DNA of 64,000 nucleotides from Flavihumibacter soli (GTDB lineage: Bacteria; Bacteroidota; Bacteroidia; Sphingobacteriales; Sphingobacteriaceae). The first letter of the stretch is position 1, and every line of letters starts with the position of its first letter. The notes below the pieces were generated by a model, which searched no databases, had not been told where the DNA came from, and worked only from the letters and a program-made list of their open reading frames with translations. Of the stretch, positions 34,363 to 42,269 are shown in pieces. Made by a program: the position numbers and the translations under genes. Where the stretch lies: positions 31,428 to 95,427 of the forward strand of contig NZ_JAAFZB010000086.1 in NCBI RefSeq assembly GCF_010692725.1, in the 5' to 3' direction.

Positions 34363-36240
34363 ATGAATTCAACTATGATATATTTACGCAAGCCTCTCTG
34401 CCTCTTTATTCTTTTTCTCTCAGCCCTCACCGGAGCAGGCCAGGAAAAAACCTCGAAACCGGTAAAGGACGACCCTAAAATGGAGTGGTTTGAGAATGCG
34501 CGACTGGGAATCTTCATTCACTGGGGGATTTACAGTGTAAACGGAATTCCTGAATCCTGGGCGTTCTTTAATAACTACATCAGTTATAACGACTACATGA
34601 AGCAGCTAGAAGGCTTTACTGCGGATAAATATGATCCTGAGCAGTGGGCTGAACTGATCAAGGAAAGCGGAGCCGGATATTCCGTAATCACAACACGTCA
34701 CCATGATGGAGTTTCCCTATGGGACAGCAAAATGGGCGGTATCAATACACGGCAGCATACTCCAGCAAAACGGGATGTTCTTACTCCCTTTGTCAAAGCT
34801 TTACGCAAACAGGATATCAAAACCGGACTGTACTATTCGCTGCCAGACTGGAGCTATTCGGATTATGATGTCTTTACCCGCGACAAAAAACGCTTTGACA
34901 TCAAAGCGGAGCCTGAACGTTGGAAGAAGTTCCAAAAGTACTTCCAGGGCCAGTTAAAGGAGCTTTCCGGGCGCTATAACCCCGATCTGTACTGGTTTGA
35001 TGGTGACTGGGAACATTCGGCGGAAGAATGGGAATCTGCAGACGTTCGTAAAATGCTGCAACAATACAACAAGAACGTGATCATAAATTCCCGTCTTAAT
35101 GGCCACGGTGACTATTCCACACCCGAGCAAGGTGTTCCGGTGACAAAACCTTCGTCAAGATATTGGGAGCTTTGTTTAACAATGAATGATTCCTGGGGTT
35201 ACTCGCCGCACGATCGAAATTACAAAACTCCAAACCAGGTTATACGCACCTTTATTGACTGTATCAGTAATGGGGGGAATTTATTATTGGACATTGGCCC
35301 TAAGCCTGATGGCACAATTCCCCAGGAACAGGTAACTATCCTGAAAGAATTAGGACGCTGGAATAAGAAGCATGCGCAAGCAATTTTTGGTACCCGGGCA
35401 GGTATTGCCCGGGACAATTTCTATGGAAAAACAACTCTTAGCGCTGACGGTAAAACAATGTATTTATTTGTTGAAACGGCTCCCGCAGGAGATGTTCAGA
35501 TCAAGGGCCTGCTAACTCCTGTCAAATCTGTTAAACTGGTCGGAAACAACAAGCGCCTTGATTTTAAAACAGAGAAAGAAACTGGTATTACGAGGATAGA
35601 TATTCAGCAACAGGATCTTGATTCCGTAGCTACGGTTATATCCGTTCAGTTTGACAAACCAGTCGAATTTTCTAAAACAGGCAGTGAAGCGTCTGCGGAT
35701 TATGATCAGCTGCTGAAAAACTCTGGAAAAAACTCTGAATTCGAGGCGGCCAACAATTTGATCCAGGCTGTAGCAGGCGATCTCGCCACAGGACAAAACC
35801 CGGTAAAAGGTTTGCTCGCATCTCTTGAGGGAAGATCAAAGAAAGAAGAAAAGACTTTAAAAGAATTGCAGCGCTGGACTATGAAACATTCTGAGGTCGT
35901 TGAGGGAAATATGAAAGGTCTTCCATACGGATACTATGCTGGCCCCAGCAGTTTATCTGCTGACAGACAGACGCTTTACCTCTATGTAGATGGGAAGCCT
36001 AATGGGCCTATTGCAATAAAAGGCGTTAAAAATAAGATCCAAAGAATACGCATAGTAGGCAACGGAACACTACTTCCGCATCAGATCCTTAACAAACAAT
36101 ATTGGAGTGAGATCCCGGGAATGCTGTATATAAATATTCCCGAGGATCAATTGGATGAACAGATGACCATAATTGCGGTGCTCCTGGATAAACCTATCGA
36201 CCTTTTTACCGAAGAAGTTAAGCCTATCGAAAGCAATTAA
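34363..36240 (+). CDS. GH29 alpha-L-fucosidase (fourth of four) with duplicated C-terminal domain
   Basis: A secreted fucosidase of 625 residues from the ATG at 34363; an ATG at 34375 gives an equally good signal peptide (MIYLRKPLCLFILFLSA, ends GAGQ), and 34309 is disfavoured because a -7 element overlaps it. Catalytic motifs: LGIFIHWGIYSVNGIPESW, TTRHHDGVSLWD, LYYSLPDWSYSDYD and DLYWFDGDWEHS with Asp213 (numbered from 34363) as expected nucleophile. After the barrel the helix plus beta-sandwich unit (LGRWNKKHAQAIFGTRAG ... TTLSADGKTMYLFVE) is repeated 180 or so residues later (LQRWTMKHSEVVEGNMKG ... SSLSADRQTLYLYVD), so the C-terminal domain is present twice. It is monocistronic and its stop is 38 bp before the tRNA fragment. 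Confidence 0.9.
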   Translation: MNSTMIYLRKPLCLFILFLSALTGAGQEKTSKPVKDDPKMEWFENARLGIFIHWGIYSVNGIPESWAFFNNYISYNDYMKQLEGFTADKYDPEQWAELIKESGAGYSVITTRHHDGVSLWDSKMGGINTRQHTPAKRDVLTPFVKALRKQDIKTGLYYSLPDWSYSDYDVFTRDKKRFDIKAEPERWKKFQKYFQGQLKELSGRYNPDLYWFDGDWEHSAEEWESADVRKMLQQYNKNVIINSRLNGHGDYSTPEQGVPVTKPSSRYWELCLTMNDSWGYSPHDRNYKTPNQVIRTFIDCISNGGNLLLDIGPKPDGTIPQEQVTILKELGRWNKKHAQAIFGTRAGIARDNFYGKTTLSADGKTMYLFVETAPAGDVQIKGLLTPVKSVKLVGNNKRLDFKTEKETGITRIDIQQQDLDSVATVISVQFDKPVEFSKTGSEASADYDQLLKNSGKNSEFEAANNLIQAVAGDLATGQNPVKGLLASLEGRSKKEEKTLKELQRWTMKHSEVVEGNMKGLPYGYYAGPSSLSADRQTLYLYVDGKPNGPIAIKGVKNKIQRIRIVGNGTLLPHQILNKQYWSEIPGMLYINIPEDQLDEQMTIIAVLLDKPIDLFTEEVKPIESN

Positions 36241-36277
36241 GGCGGAGATCATAAGTCAAAAAAATACAAGGAGAGTA

Positions 36278-36324
36278 AAAGACTCCTAATCTTTTGGTCC
36301 CTGGTTCTAGTCTAGGTGGGCGCA
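36278..36324 (+). pseudogene. tRNA-Arg(CCT) 3' half, probable integration scar (att site)
   Basis: The sequence folds as the 3' part of a tRNA. Anticodon stem AAAGA/TCTTT (36278-36282 and 36290-36294) encloses the loop CTCCTAA with anticodon CCT; TGGTC is the variable loop; CCTGG/CTAGG (36300-36304, 36312-36316) encloses TTCTAGT, which obeys TTCNANY; TGGGCGC is the 3' acceptor strand and A324 the discriminator. The 5' half that should give GCGCCCA and a D-arm is absent: upstream sequence cannot pair. A fragment of this kind is left when an element inserts into a tRNA 3' end. The alternative is a decayed tRNA gene. Confidence 0.72.
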
Positions 36325-36337
36325 CAGATATCTATTT

Positions 36338-36372
36338 AAAACGCTGTAAATAAATTATTTACAGCGTTTTTT
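36338..36372 (+). terminator. Terminator just after the tRNA fragment
   Basis: Perfect 14-bp stem AAAACGCTGTAAAT / ATTTACAGCGTTTT with loop AAATT and a six-T run (36367-36372). It lies 13 bp after the tRNA fragment, as a native tRNA terminator would, and also insulates the fucosidase from the gene at 36685. Confidence 0.85.
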
Positions 36373-36684
36373 CTATTAATTTACAGCCAGCCCGGAGCAA
36401 GTGCTAAACCATTATTGCGCCTGTTTCAGCAGTTCTGAGACGGTGTACTTATATCGGAAGTTTTGCCCCCAGTACCACTAAATAAAGGTATCCAGAACTA
36501 ATGCGGCTTAATTATCTGCCCTGTTCTACTTGCGTTCCCGGAGAGGAGGTTTAGACTATCAACATACTGTTTACGATTTATTTACACAGTTTACATTTTT
36601 ATTTACAATCCACGTTCCCTGCGCAAGAAGATATCAAAGTAGTTTCGCTGAATCAATTCTAATAGGATCAATAAATAAAAAATT
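36373..36684. other. Gene-free gap right of the tRNA fragment
   Basis: This 312-bp stretch has no open frame I can assign and no recognisable integrase remnant. Its only visible structure is a tandem direct repeat at 36569-36607 (listed separately) before the ATG at 36685. Confidence 0.5.
36569..36607 (+). repeat. Two tandem copies of GTTTAC-N-TTTATTTACA upstream of the propeller gene
   Basis: GTTTACGATTTATTTACA (36569-36586) is followed after three bases by GTTTACATTTTTATTTACA (36589-36607). The shared TTTACA word also occurs in the terminator stem at 36338-36372. The copies lie about 80-115 bp before the ATG at 36685, a fitting place for an operator. No regulator is known for it. Confidence 0.5.
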
Positions 36685-38322
36685 ATGAAATACATACACG
36701 TATATGTTTTGTTCTTAATGTCTGTTTTTCTCATTTCCTGTGGAAAAAACCAAACAAACGTACCAAAAGATAACATCGAGTCCGAAATTAAAGACATAGG
36801 GCCTAACATAATGGTTCGTAATATAAAAAAAGGCAGAAATGGCACCATTTTGATTGCTGGCCCGAACAACTCATCATTTGGTGATGTTTTTCGATACGAT
36901 GGAAAATCTTTTACCAATCTTACAAGTAAAATAGGTTCGCACCGATTCTGGGATGTCCTGGAAGATCGACGAGGAAATATTTGGTTCACTTCTACCGATT
37001 CGGGCGTTTATTATTACAACACTTCGGCTCCGCTCAGTGCAGGCTCTAAATCCATTAAACATTTCACTACCACGGATGGACTTGCCAATAATCGGGTTAT
37101 GTCTGTTTATGAAGATAAAGCCGGCATTATTTGGTTCGGCACTGGAGGTGGAGTAAGTCGTTACGATGGGAAGTCTTTTCGAAATTTTAAAAATCCGAAC
37201 CCCTCGAGTGTTTATAAAGGAGGAAATTGGAATAATGATATTACTACAATCATTGAAGATAAAACCGGGAAATTATGGGTTGGCACAAGGGGCGATGCTT
37301 TCGTTTATGACGGAAAAACATTTACCGCTTTAACCCATAAAGGCAAAGCTTTTACAAACGTTTGGAGTATAATCGAAGATAGAAAAGGCAATATTTGGCT
37401 TGGTGACGTAACCCATGGCCTTTGGCGCTATGACCCTTCGACTGAACTCAGGGCAGGCGGGGGTACCTTTACTAGGGTATCGGAAAGAGGTACTTATGCT
37501 ATAATCGAAGATAAAAAAGGAAACATCTGGACTACTGGTCCGGTAAATTCTGCTCATGTGGCGGTCTGGGCACTTTCCCGTTATGATGCAAAGTCCTTGT
37601 ATAATAATAATCCCATTGTAACAGAAATTATGACAGGAGATGCGTTTTTGGGGCTTTTGGAAACTAACGATGGAAGTATTTGGTTTGGATCTGCGACCGG
37701 AGTGTATCGTTATGACGGCAAGACCATCACGGACTTTTATAATAAAGAGGGTCAGAAAAAATATATCATAGATACGAAGCAAAGTGTTGTCATATGGAAA
37801 GGTTCTATGTTACTTGGTGATGGTACCAGTACAGGGGACGTCGATCTATTAAAGGGAGAATTGTTGATCGAAAACCGTCATCTGGTGGGCGGTGCATCTG
37901 AAGTCGACATGAATACAATTGAAAAAAAATTCGATGATCAACGTCCACACAATAAATTACCTGCATTCTTTGATGTCAAAAAATTCCCTGTTTCTACATT
38001 CGCAATTACGAAGGTTGAAACATTGAATGATGGAAAAGTTACAGGGAACGGGAACATGACGATTGAAGCTATCATGAATATAAAAGTTACAGGGAACCTG
38101 ACCATTGAAGGCATCACGAAGGCAGTTACTTTTCCGGCCCAAATGTATTTTAAGAACGGAATGGACGGAACTGTCGTGATGAATGGCACGCTGATCGTTG
38201 ATCGAACAGATTGGGGTATCGATTATAGATCAGAAAAGTTCTTTGATAAGACTGGTGATCTAACTATTTCGGACGACGTTAAACTCCTTATGAAGATCGT
38301 GGCAAAAAAATATAGCAGATAA
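36685..38322 (+). CDS. Lipoprotein fusing a Reg_prop beta-propeller to a YceI-like domain
   Basis: A 545-residue lipoprotein (lipobox LISC, Cys near residue 19). Residues 40-365 carry about six propeller blades of the two-component-regulator type, each with the form EDxxGNIWFGT...RYDGK (EDRRGNIWFTSTDSGVYYY, EDKAGIIWFGTGGGVSRYD, EDKTGKLWVGTRGDAFVYD, EDRKGNIWLGDVTHGLWRYD, TNDGSIWFGSATGVYRYDG). From about residue 365 a YceI-like lipid-binding beta-barrel follows (VIWKGSMLLGDGTSTGDVDL, NKLPAFFDVKKFP, VTGNLTIEGITKAV, VDRTDWGIDYRS). There is no kinase or DNA-binding part. Function is unknown; a surface or periplasmic sensor or binder is plausible. Two short dispersed repeats lie in-frame within blades. 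Confidence 0.8.
   Translation: MKYIHVYVLFLMSVFLISCGKNQTNVPKDNIESEIKDIGPNIMVRNIKKGRNGTILIAGPNNSSFGDVFRYDGKSFTNLTSKIGSHRFWDVLEDRRGNIWFTSTDSGVYYYNTSAPLSAGSKSIKHFTTTDGLANNRVMSVYEDKAGIIWFGTGGGVSRYDGKSFRNFKNPNPSSVYKGGNWNNDITTIIEDKTGKLWVGTRGDAFVYDGKTFTALTHKGKAFTNVWSIIEDRKGNIWLGDVTHGLWRYDPSTELRAGGGTFTRVSERGTYAIIEDKKGNIWTTGPVNSAHVAVWALSRYDAKSLYNNNPIVTEIMTGDAFLGLLETNDGSIWFGSATGVYRYDGKTITDFYNKEGQKKYIIDTKQSVVIWKGSMLLGDGTSTGDVDLLKGELLIENRHLVGGASEVDMNTIEKKFDDQRPHNKLPAFFDVKKFPVSTFAITKVETLNDGKVTGNGNMTIEAIMNIKVTGNLTIEGITKAVTFPAQMYFKNGMDGTVVMNGTLIVDRTDWGIDYRSEKFFDKTGDLTISDDVKLLMKIVAKKYSR
37021..37045 (+). repeat. Short dispersed repeat, copy 1, in-frame in the propeller gene
   Basis: CTTCGGCTCCGCTCAGTGCAGGC belongs to the CTTCGRCTNNRCTCAGKGCAGGC family. 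It is translated as TSAPLSAGS between two propeller strands. On the other strand it reads as the well-known dispersed motif ACTERSRS seen in many bacterial genome translations. Confidence 0.65.
37434..37458 (+). repeat. Short dispersed repeat, copy 2, in-frame in the propeller gene
   Basis: CTTCGACTGAACTCAGGGCAGGC matches copy 1 at 18-19 of 23 positions, in the same orientation and the same place of a later blade (RYDPSTELRAGGG), adding a few residues to the loop after the RYD strand. Both copies keep the reading frame. Confidence 0.65.
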
Positions 38323-38469
38323 TTTGAGGTTCAGGTCTGTCGCTGGGATGGGATGACAACCCACCGTTCAGTCCCTAGGGAAACAACCAGGGAATCCAAT
38401 CACAATTTTTTTTCATTTCTACCCAACCTTTCTTTCACGGCCAAGGGTATTGCTGAAAAAAGATTAATT

Positions 38470-39375
38470 ATGACGACCTCATTAAAAACCCTTGCCGCAA
38501 TGGCCATCTCAGCTGCATTCTTATCAGCATTCGGATGTAAGGAAACTGAACTCCCGGTTCCCTCTGTACCCCACCCGACAACACAACAACCCGCTCCCGG
38601 GACAACAACAAACCTACCGATAGAGCAAATCCCTCCTGTTGAGCAAGCTCCTGCTACTCCTTCCCTGCCATCGGTTCCCGGGCAGCTCAGGAGACTGACA
38701 TGGGCTCCGCTGGATTATAAGGAGTTTGAATACAACGCGCAGGGCGGCCTCTTAAAATATAACCGCCAATACAATAGCGTTCAGGGAACGGACATCGTCA
38801 ACCGGGATGAATATACTTACTCCTACGATGCCTCCGGTAAAGTAACCAGCGTGTCCAATCAAGACGGATTTCGCACAGAGTATAGCTACAGCGGCAATGT
38901 GTGGAGCGAAGCCTTAAGCTACGATAAGCTGAACCGGCCGCTCAGGAAGTACCGGTTCCAATTCGACGCAAACAAGCGACTGACTGAATATACCGAGTAC
39001 AATGTATCGCTTGAGGGCATGGTTAGTCCGCGTTCCCGGACCGCCTTCACTTATGACGCCGCAGGCAACTTAACACGCTATACTTATTTCTGGTATGTGG
39101 AAGGAAGCCAGTCCTTTGTGCGGTCGACCGAACTGCAGTTCTCGAATTTCGACACGAAGAAATATCCGAAGAACGCCGACAGCTTCGGTGATCACGTACT
39201 GCAGCCCCTTACGTTCTTTGTCAACAACCCCGGTAAGAAAGAAATTTTAAGTAGCTACCATCCGGTCGAATACTATGCTTACTCGTATGATGTGCACGGC
39301 TACCCTACCCGCAAGCGGACCTCTTACACATATGATAAGCCGCTGCCGGCAATGGAAGCAACATTTGACTATTAA
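38470..39375 (+). CDS. Lipoprotein with YD/RHS-like repeats
   Basis: A 301-residue lipoprotein from the ATG at 38470 (lipobox LSAFGC, Cys near 23); a longer frame from 38353 has no signal peptide and was rejected. A Pro/Thr-rich linker (about residues 25-70) is followed by RHS-like YD repeats: FEYNAQGGLLKYN, YTYSYDASGKVTSVSN, FTYDAAGNLTRYTYF and YAYSYDVHGYPTRKRTSY. Single-domain YD-repeat lipoproteins of this kind are common in Bacteroidota and unassigned. There is no toxin tip or RHS core. It stands alone, 147 bp after the propeller gene. Confidence 0.65.
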   Translation: MTTSLKTLAAMAISAAFLSAFGCKETELPVPSVPHPTTQQPAPGTTTNLPIEQIPPVEQAPATPSLPSVPGQLRRLTWAPLDYKEFEYNAQGGLLKYNRQYNSVQGTDIVNRDEYTYSYDASGKVTSVSNQDGFRTEYSYSGNVWSEALSYDKLNRPLRKYRFQFDANKRLTEYTEYNVSLEGMVSPRSRTAFTYDAAGNLTRYTYFWYVEGSQSFVRSTELQFSNFDTKKYPKNADSFGDHVLQPLTFFVNNPGKKEILSSYHPVEYYAYSYDVHGYPTRKRTSYTYDKPLPAMEATFDY

Positions 39376-39479
39376 AATTTCCTGCGAGAACGAGATTTTA
39401 AAGACAAAGAATATTTTCTTAAATTTTAAGAGAATTAGTAACAAAAATTAAAAAATCAACATCTTTATTTACCGATACG

Positions 39480-40262
39480 ATGAATTATAGAATTCTTCTG
39501 TTATGCTTACTGTGCTGGGCACAAGAAGCAGTCGCTCAAAATAAGATAGCTCCGGCCGATATGCGCCTGAAACCTTACCGCATGACCGGGCAGGATAATC
39601 CGCTTCGAAAAAACCTGGCATTCGCTGATTATAAAACAAATTCCATCCGCCGTACCCTGGGTTCATTCTTCTATTACCAGGCGCCGTCGCTGGCTAACGC
39701 GATGCTGGCGACAGGCGATATCCCGGTGTATGAGAAAAATCGTTTGCGGGCGAAAGATGTGTTCCGCTTTGACCTGGATAAGAACGGACAGCCGGTTGCG
39801 AGTACCGAATGCCGGGCTATCTTCCGGAAAAATGAAACCTTTTATTTACTGCATAAACAGGATTCCACGTTTTTCGGTGCCCGTAATACCGACCTGCTGG
39901 ACGCCCGGATCCGGCTGACCGCCGACACCTCACAGGTATGGCATATGCTGGCCTCAAACCTGAACGGCAGCAAGGATGAGGACCAGAAAGGGATCATCCG
40001 CAACGGCGGCGAGGAGATCCGCTTTGTGAAAACCACGATGCTGCTGCGAGACAAGCCTGTCAGCGACAACAGTCCGGTCAGCCTGCTGGCAAGCATTGAT
40101 ATGGTATATGCTTTTACGTACAACGACGAGGTGGTGGCAGCGGTTAGTTTTAAGGAGGCAGATCGCAGGTTCTGGCTCAGGGAAGGCCTGGATCAGCCGC
40201 TTGCGGATGTGATCGCTTCTGCGGCTTCACTACTCACAATAAGAAGAGATCTTTACAGATAG
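39480..40262 (+). CDS. Secreted protein of unknown function
   Basis: A 260-residue exported protein (signal peptide MNYRILLLCLLCWAQEAVAQ). I do not recognise the family. It has an early basic segment (MRLKPYRMTG), and a C-terminal region rich in small and acidic residues (DMVYAFTYNDEVVAAVSFKEADRRFWL) ending in a helix. No metal or catalytic motif is obvious. It is followed 20 bp later by an unknown lipoprotein and then by an ECF sigma factor and an anti-sigma-like gene, all on the plus strand, so these four may be one transcription unit. Confidence 0.6.
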   Translation: MNYRILLLCLLCWAQEAVAQNKIAPADMRLKPYRMTGQDNPLRKNLAFADYKTNSIRRTLGSFFYYQAPSLANAMLATGDIPVYEKNRLRAKDVFRFDLDKNGQPVASTECRAIFRKNETFYLLHKQDSTFFGARNTDLLDARIRLTADTSQVWHMLASNLNGSKDEDQKGIIRNGGEEIRFVKTTMLLRDKPVSDNSPVSLLASIDMVYAFTYNDEVVAAVSFKEADRRFWLREGLDQPLADVIASAASLLTIRRDLYR

Positions 40263-40282
40263 TAACCTAAGAACCTTAGAAA

Positions 40283-41125
40283 ATGAGACATACATTACGA
40301 CTCCTCATGCTCCCTTTCCTTGCTTTTACAGCATGCACAACTGTAAAGCTTGGCATTCCCTCAGAATTCAGCAGCCAGGCTACCGAGCTTCACGTTAAAG
40401 GATTAAACGGGTTTACCGTTAATCAAAAGCTTGTATTCGGCGAGTATGAGACCTCCAAAATAAAGAACGGCTGGGTGCGCACCCAGGAAAAAAACGACCG
40501 GATGTCGGACGTCAGCACCGAGGACCGCCTTTTAAAGGTGTTTAACATCGACAATAGCAATAAAACAACGAGCTCCGACACGAAATATCAATACAGCCTG
40601 TATGGCGGAGGGCTTGAAGCGAAGATCTACTCGATGGAAAGAAAGAGCACGGAGGAGACGGATATCAGGACCCAGATCAAATGGTTAGGTGACTTTTCTT
40701 CTACTAAAAATTCCAGGTATTCATTTTCCGCCGCTATCCTGCCGCTGATCCCCAACTTCGATGAACCCTGGCAGGTAGTGCTCTACAGTAATTATGAGGC
40801 AAAAAAAGATACCGCAAAACGCTTATTTGACCTGCCCTATGCTGAGGAAGATGGCTATGCGACGAATGGCAAAGAAACCATTACCATCAGGACGATACGC
40901 ACGAAAAATATGACCACGACTACAGGAAGATCGGTAAACATGCCGGTTAAGCTGCCTGCCGGTTATGAGTTGCGGATAGATGACGGGGTGATCGGCATAA
41001 TTGACACCTACGACAACAATGTATGGATCTATAATGAGCTGGATAAGAACACGCGGTTTATCATCGCCTCCATCTCCTCGTCCATCCTGCTGCGCAAGCT
41101 CGAATCAACAGAGAGCACTGACTAG
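40283..41125 (+). CDS. Lipoprotein of unknown function upstream of an ECF sigma factor
   Basis: A 280-residue protein with a lipobox (LAFTACTT, Cys near 18). No family recognised. The body is beta-rich and polar (YSLYGGGLEAKIYSMERKS, RYSFSAAILPLIPNFDEPW, ETITIRTIRTKNMTTTTG) and ends in a helix (FIIASISSSILLRKLE). Its place between a secreted unknown protein and the sigma gene suggests a cell-envelope role linked to that regulator. Confidence 0.6.
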   Translation: MRHTLRLLMLPFLAFTACTTVKLGIPSEFSSQATELHVKGLNGFTVNQKLVFGEYETSKIKNGWVRTQEKNDRMSDVSTEDRLLKVFNIDNSNKTTSSDTKYQYSLYGGGLEAKIYSMERKSTEETDIRTQIKWLGDFSSTKNSRYSFSAAILPLIPNFDEPWQVVLYSNYEAKKDTAKRLFDLPYAEEDGYATNGKETITIRTIRTKNMTTTTGRSVNMPVKLPAGYELRIDDGVIGIIDTYDNNVWIYNELDKNTRFIIASISSSILLRKLESTESTD

Positions 41126-41145
41126 GCGAAACGACAGGCATCAAA

Positions 41146-41694
41146 GTGCAAAAGCAGGAAGCAGAAATAAAGCTCATTTTAGAAGGCTGCCGGAAGAACG
41201 ACCGGCGAGCCCAGGAAGTGCTTTACCGCATGCTCTACAAATTTGCCATGTCTACGGCAATGCGCTACTCGAGGGATGAAATGGATGCCGCCGACATACT
41301 CAGTCACGCATTTGTACGCGTCTTTAAGCATATCCATACGTTCGACGAAACTAAAGGCACCATCTATTCCTGGGTCAAACGTATTGTTATCAACGAAGGC
41401 CTTGACCACATCAAAGCGCGAAACCGCTTCATGGATACCGGGGAGATCGAGAACGTGGCGGAACCTGCCATTGATAATGCCGCACTCGACCGGCTGAATG
41501 CGGCAGAGATCATGACCATGATCCAGAAGCTGCCGCCCGCAACCCATGCCGTATTCGTGTTGTACGCCGTAGAAGGCTATAAACACAAAGAAATAGCGGA
41601 AGCCCTGGGAATCAGCGAAGGAACCAGTAAATGGCACCTGAGCGAGGCCCGGAAAACTTTACAAAAGAACATAGAGTACGCAAACACTGCATGA
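41146..41694 (+). CDS. ECF-type RNA polymerase sigma factor
   Basis: A 182-residue sigma-70-family protein starting at GTG 41146 (no in-frame ATG nearby suits the conserved N-terminus). Region 2 is visible as AQEVLYRMLYKFAMSTAMRYSRDEMDAADILSHAFVRVFKHIHTF with IYSWVKRIVIN; region 4 as LPPATHAVFVLYAVEGYKHKEIAEALGISEGTSKWHLSEARK, a typical helix-turn-helix. It overlaps the next gene by 4 bp (ATGA), the usual coupling of an ECF sigma and its anti-sigma factor. The regulon is unknown; the two envelope proteins upstream are candidates. Confidence 0.9.
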   Translation: MQKQEAEIKLILEGCRKNDRRAQEVLYRMLYKFAMSTAMRYSRDEMDAADILSHAFVRVFKHIHTFDETKGTIYSWVKRIVINEGLDHIKARNRFMDTGEIENVAEPAIDNAALDRLNAAEIMTMIQKLPPATHAVFVLYAVEGYKHKEIAEALGISEGTSKWHLSEARKTLQKNIEYANTA

Positions 41695-42269
41695 ACCAAC
41701 CTACCACATACGAACAGCTGATCGCTCAAAAGCTCCAGGAGCTGGAAGTGCCTGACCAGGCCAATGCCATCTGGAGCACTATTGAGCATCACCTGAATAT
41801 CGAGATGCCTGCTGACGGCGGGGGTCCGGGTGGTGGAAGTAATTTTAACTGGTGGATAGGCGGCGGCAGCCTGTGTACATTCCTTGTAGCCGCAATCACC
41901 TACCTGTATGTTGTAATACACAACCCTGAAAACAAAAGGAATATAAACAGCCAGCCGGCTCCAATTAAACATCATCAGCCTTTACACCGGCAAACAGATA
42001 CTGTAAGGCAAACGCCTCCGCCGGCCTGGCTTCCGGCAGTTAAGCCCGCGGTAGTCCCGGGAACAAGCGGCGCGGAATCTGAACAGGCTCCGTCAAAAGA
42101 CACTTTAATAACCATCCCTCCGCCTAAAGCAGCAGAGCCTTTGCCTGTTCAGCCGTTGCAGACAGACACGTTGGTCCCGAAAAAGAAACAGCGGGGCGTA
42201 AAAGGTATCAGTGACGCGGACTATCGTCTGGTACCGGCGTCCAAAGATAGCCTGAAGCGTAAGAATTGA
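41691..42269 (+). CDS. Probable single-pass anti-sigma factor
   Basis: A 192-residue protein from the ATG at 41691, overlapping the sigma stop. A short cytoplasmic N-domain (YEQLIAQKLQELEVPDQANAIW) with a Gly-rich linker leads to one membrane helix (SLCTFLVAAITYLYVVIH, about residues 60-77). The periplasmic part is rich in Pro, Gln and Thr (HHQPLHRQTDTVRQTPPPAW ...) and ends in basic residues. No zinc motif of the ZAS type is present. The role is inferred from topology and the 4-bp overlap. Confidence 0.7.
   Translation: MNQPTTYEQLIAQKLQELEVPDQANAIWSTIEHHLNIEMPADGGGPGGGSNFNWWIGGGSLCTFLVAAITYLYVVIHNPENKRNINSQPAPIKHHQPLHRQTDTVRQTPPPAWLPAVKPAVVPGTSGAESEQAPSKDTLITIPPPKAAEPLPVQPLQTDTLVPKKKQRGVKGISDADYRLVPASKDSLKRKN

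Noticed and set aside
36244..36324. A complete tRNA-Arg gene
   Set aside because: The 3' half folds well, but upstream bases cannot form an acceptor stem with TGGGCGC nor a D-arm, so only a fragment is claimed.
37330..37782. Open frame antisense to the propeller gene
   Set aside because: It is a shadow of the real gene; its interesting peptide words come from the dispersed repeat read backwards.
41179..41637. Long open frame antisense to the sigma factor gene
   Set aside because: It mirrors a clear ECF sigma gene in another frame and has no signature of its own.
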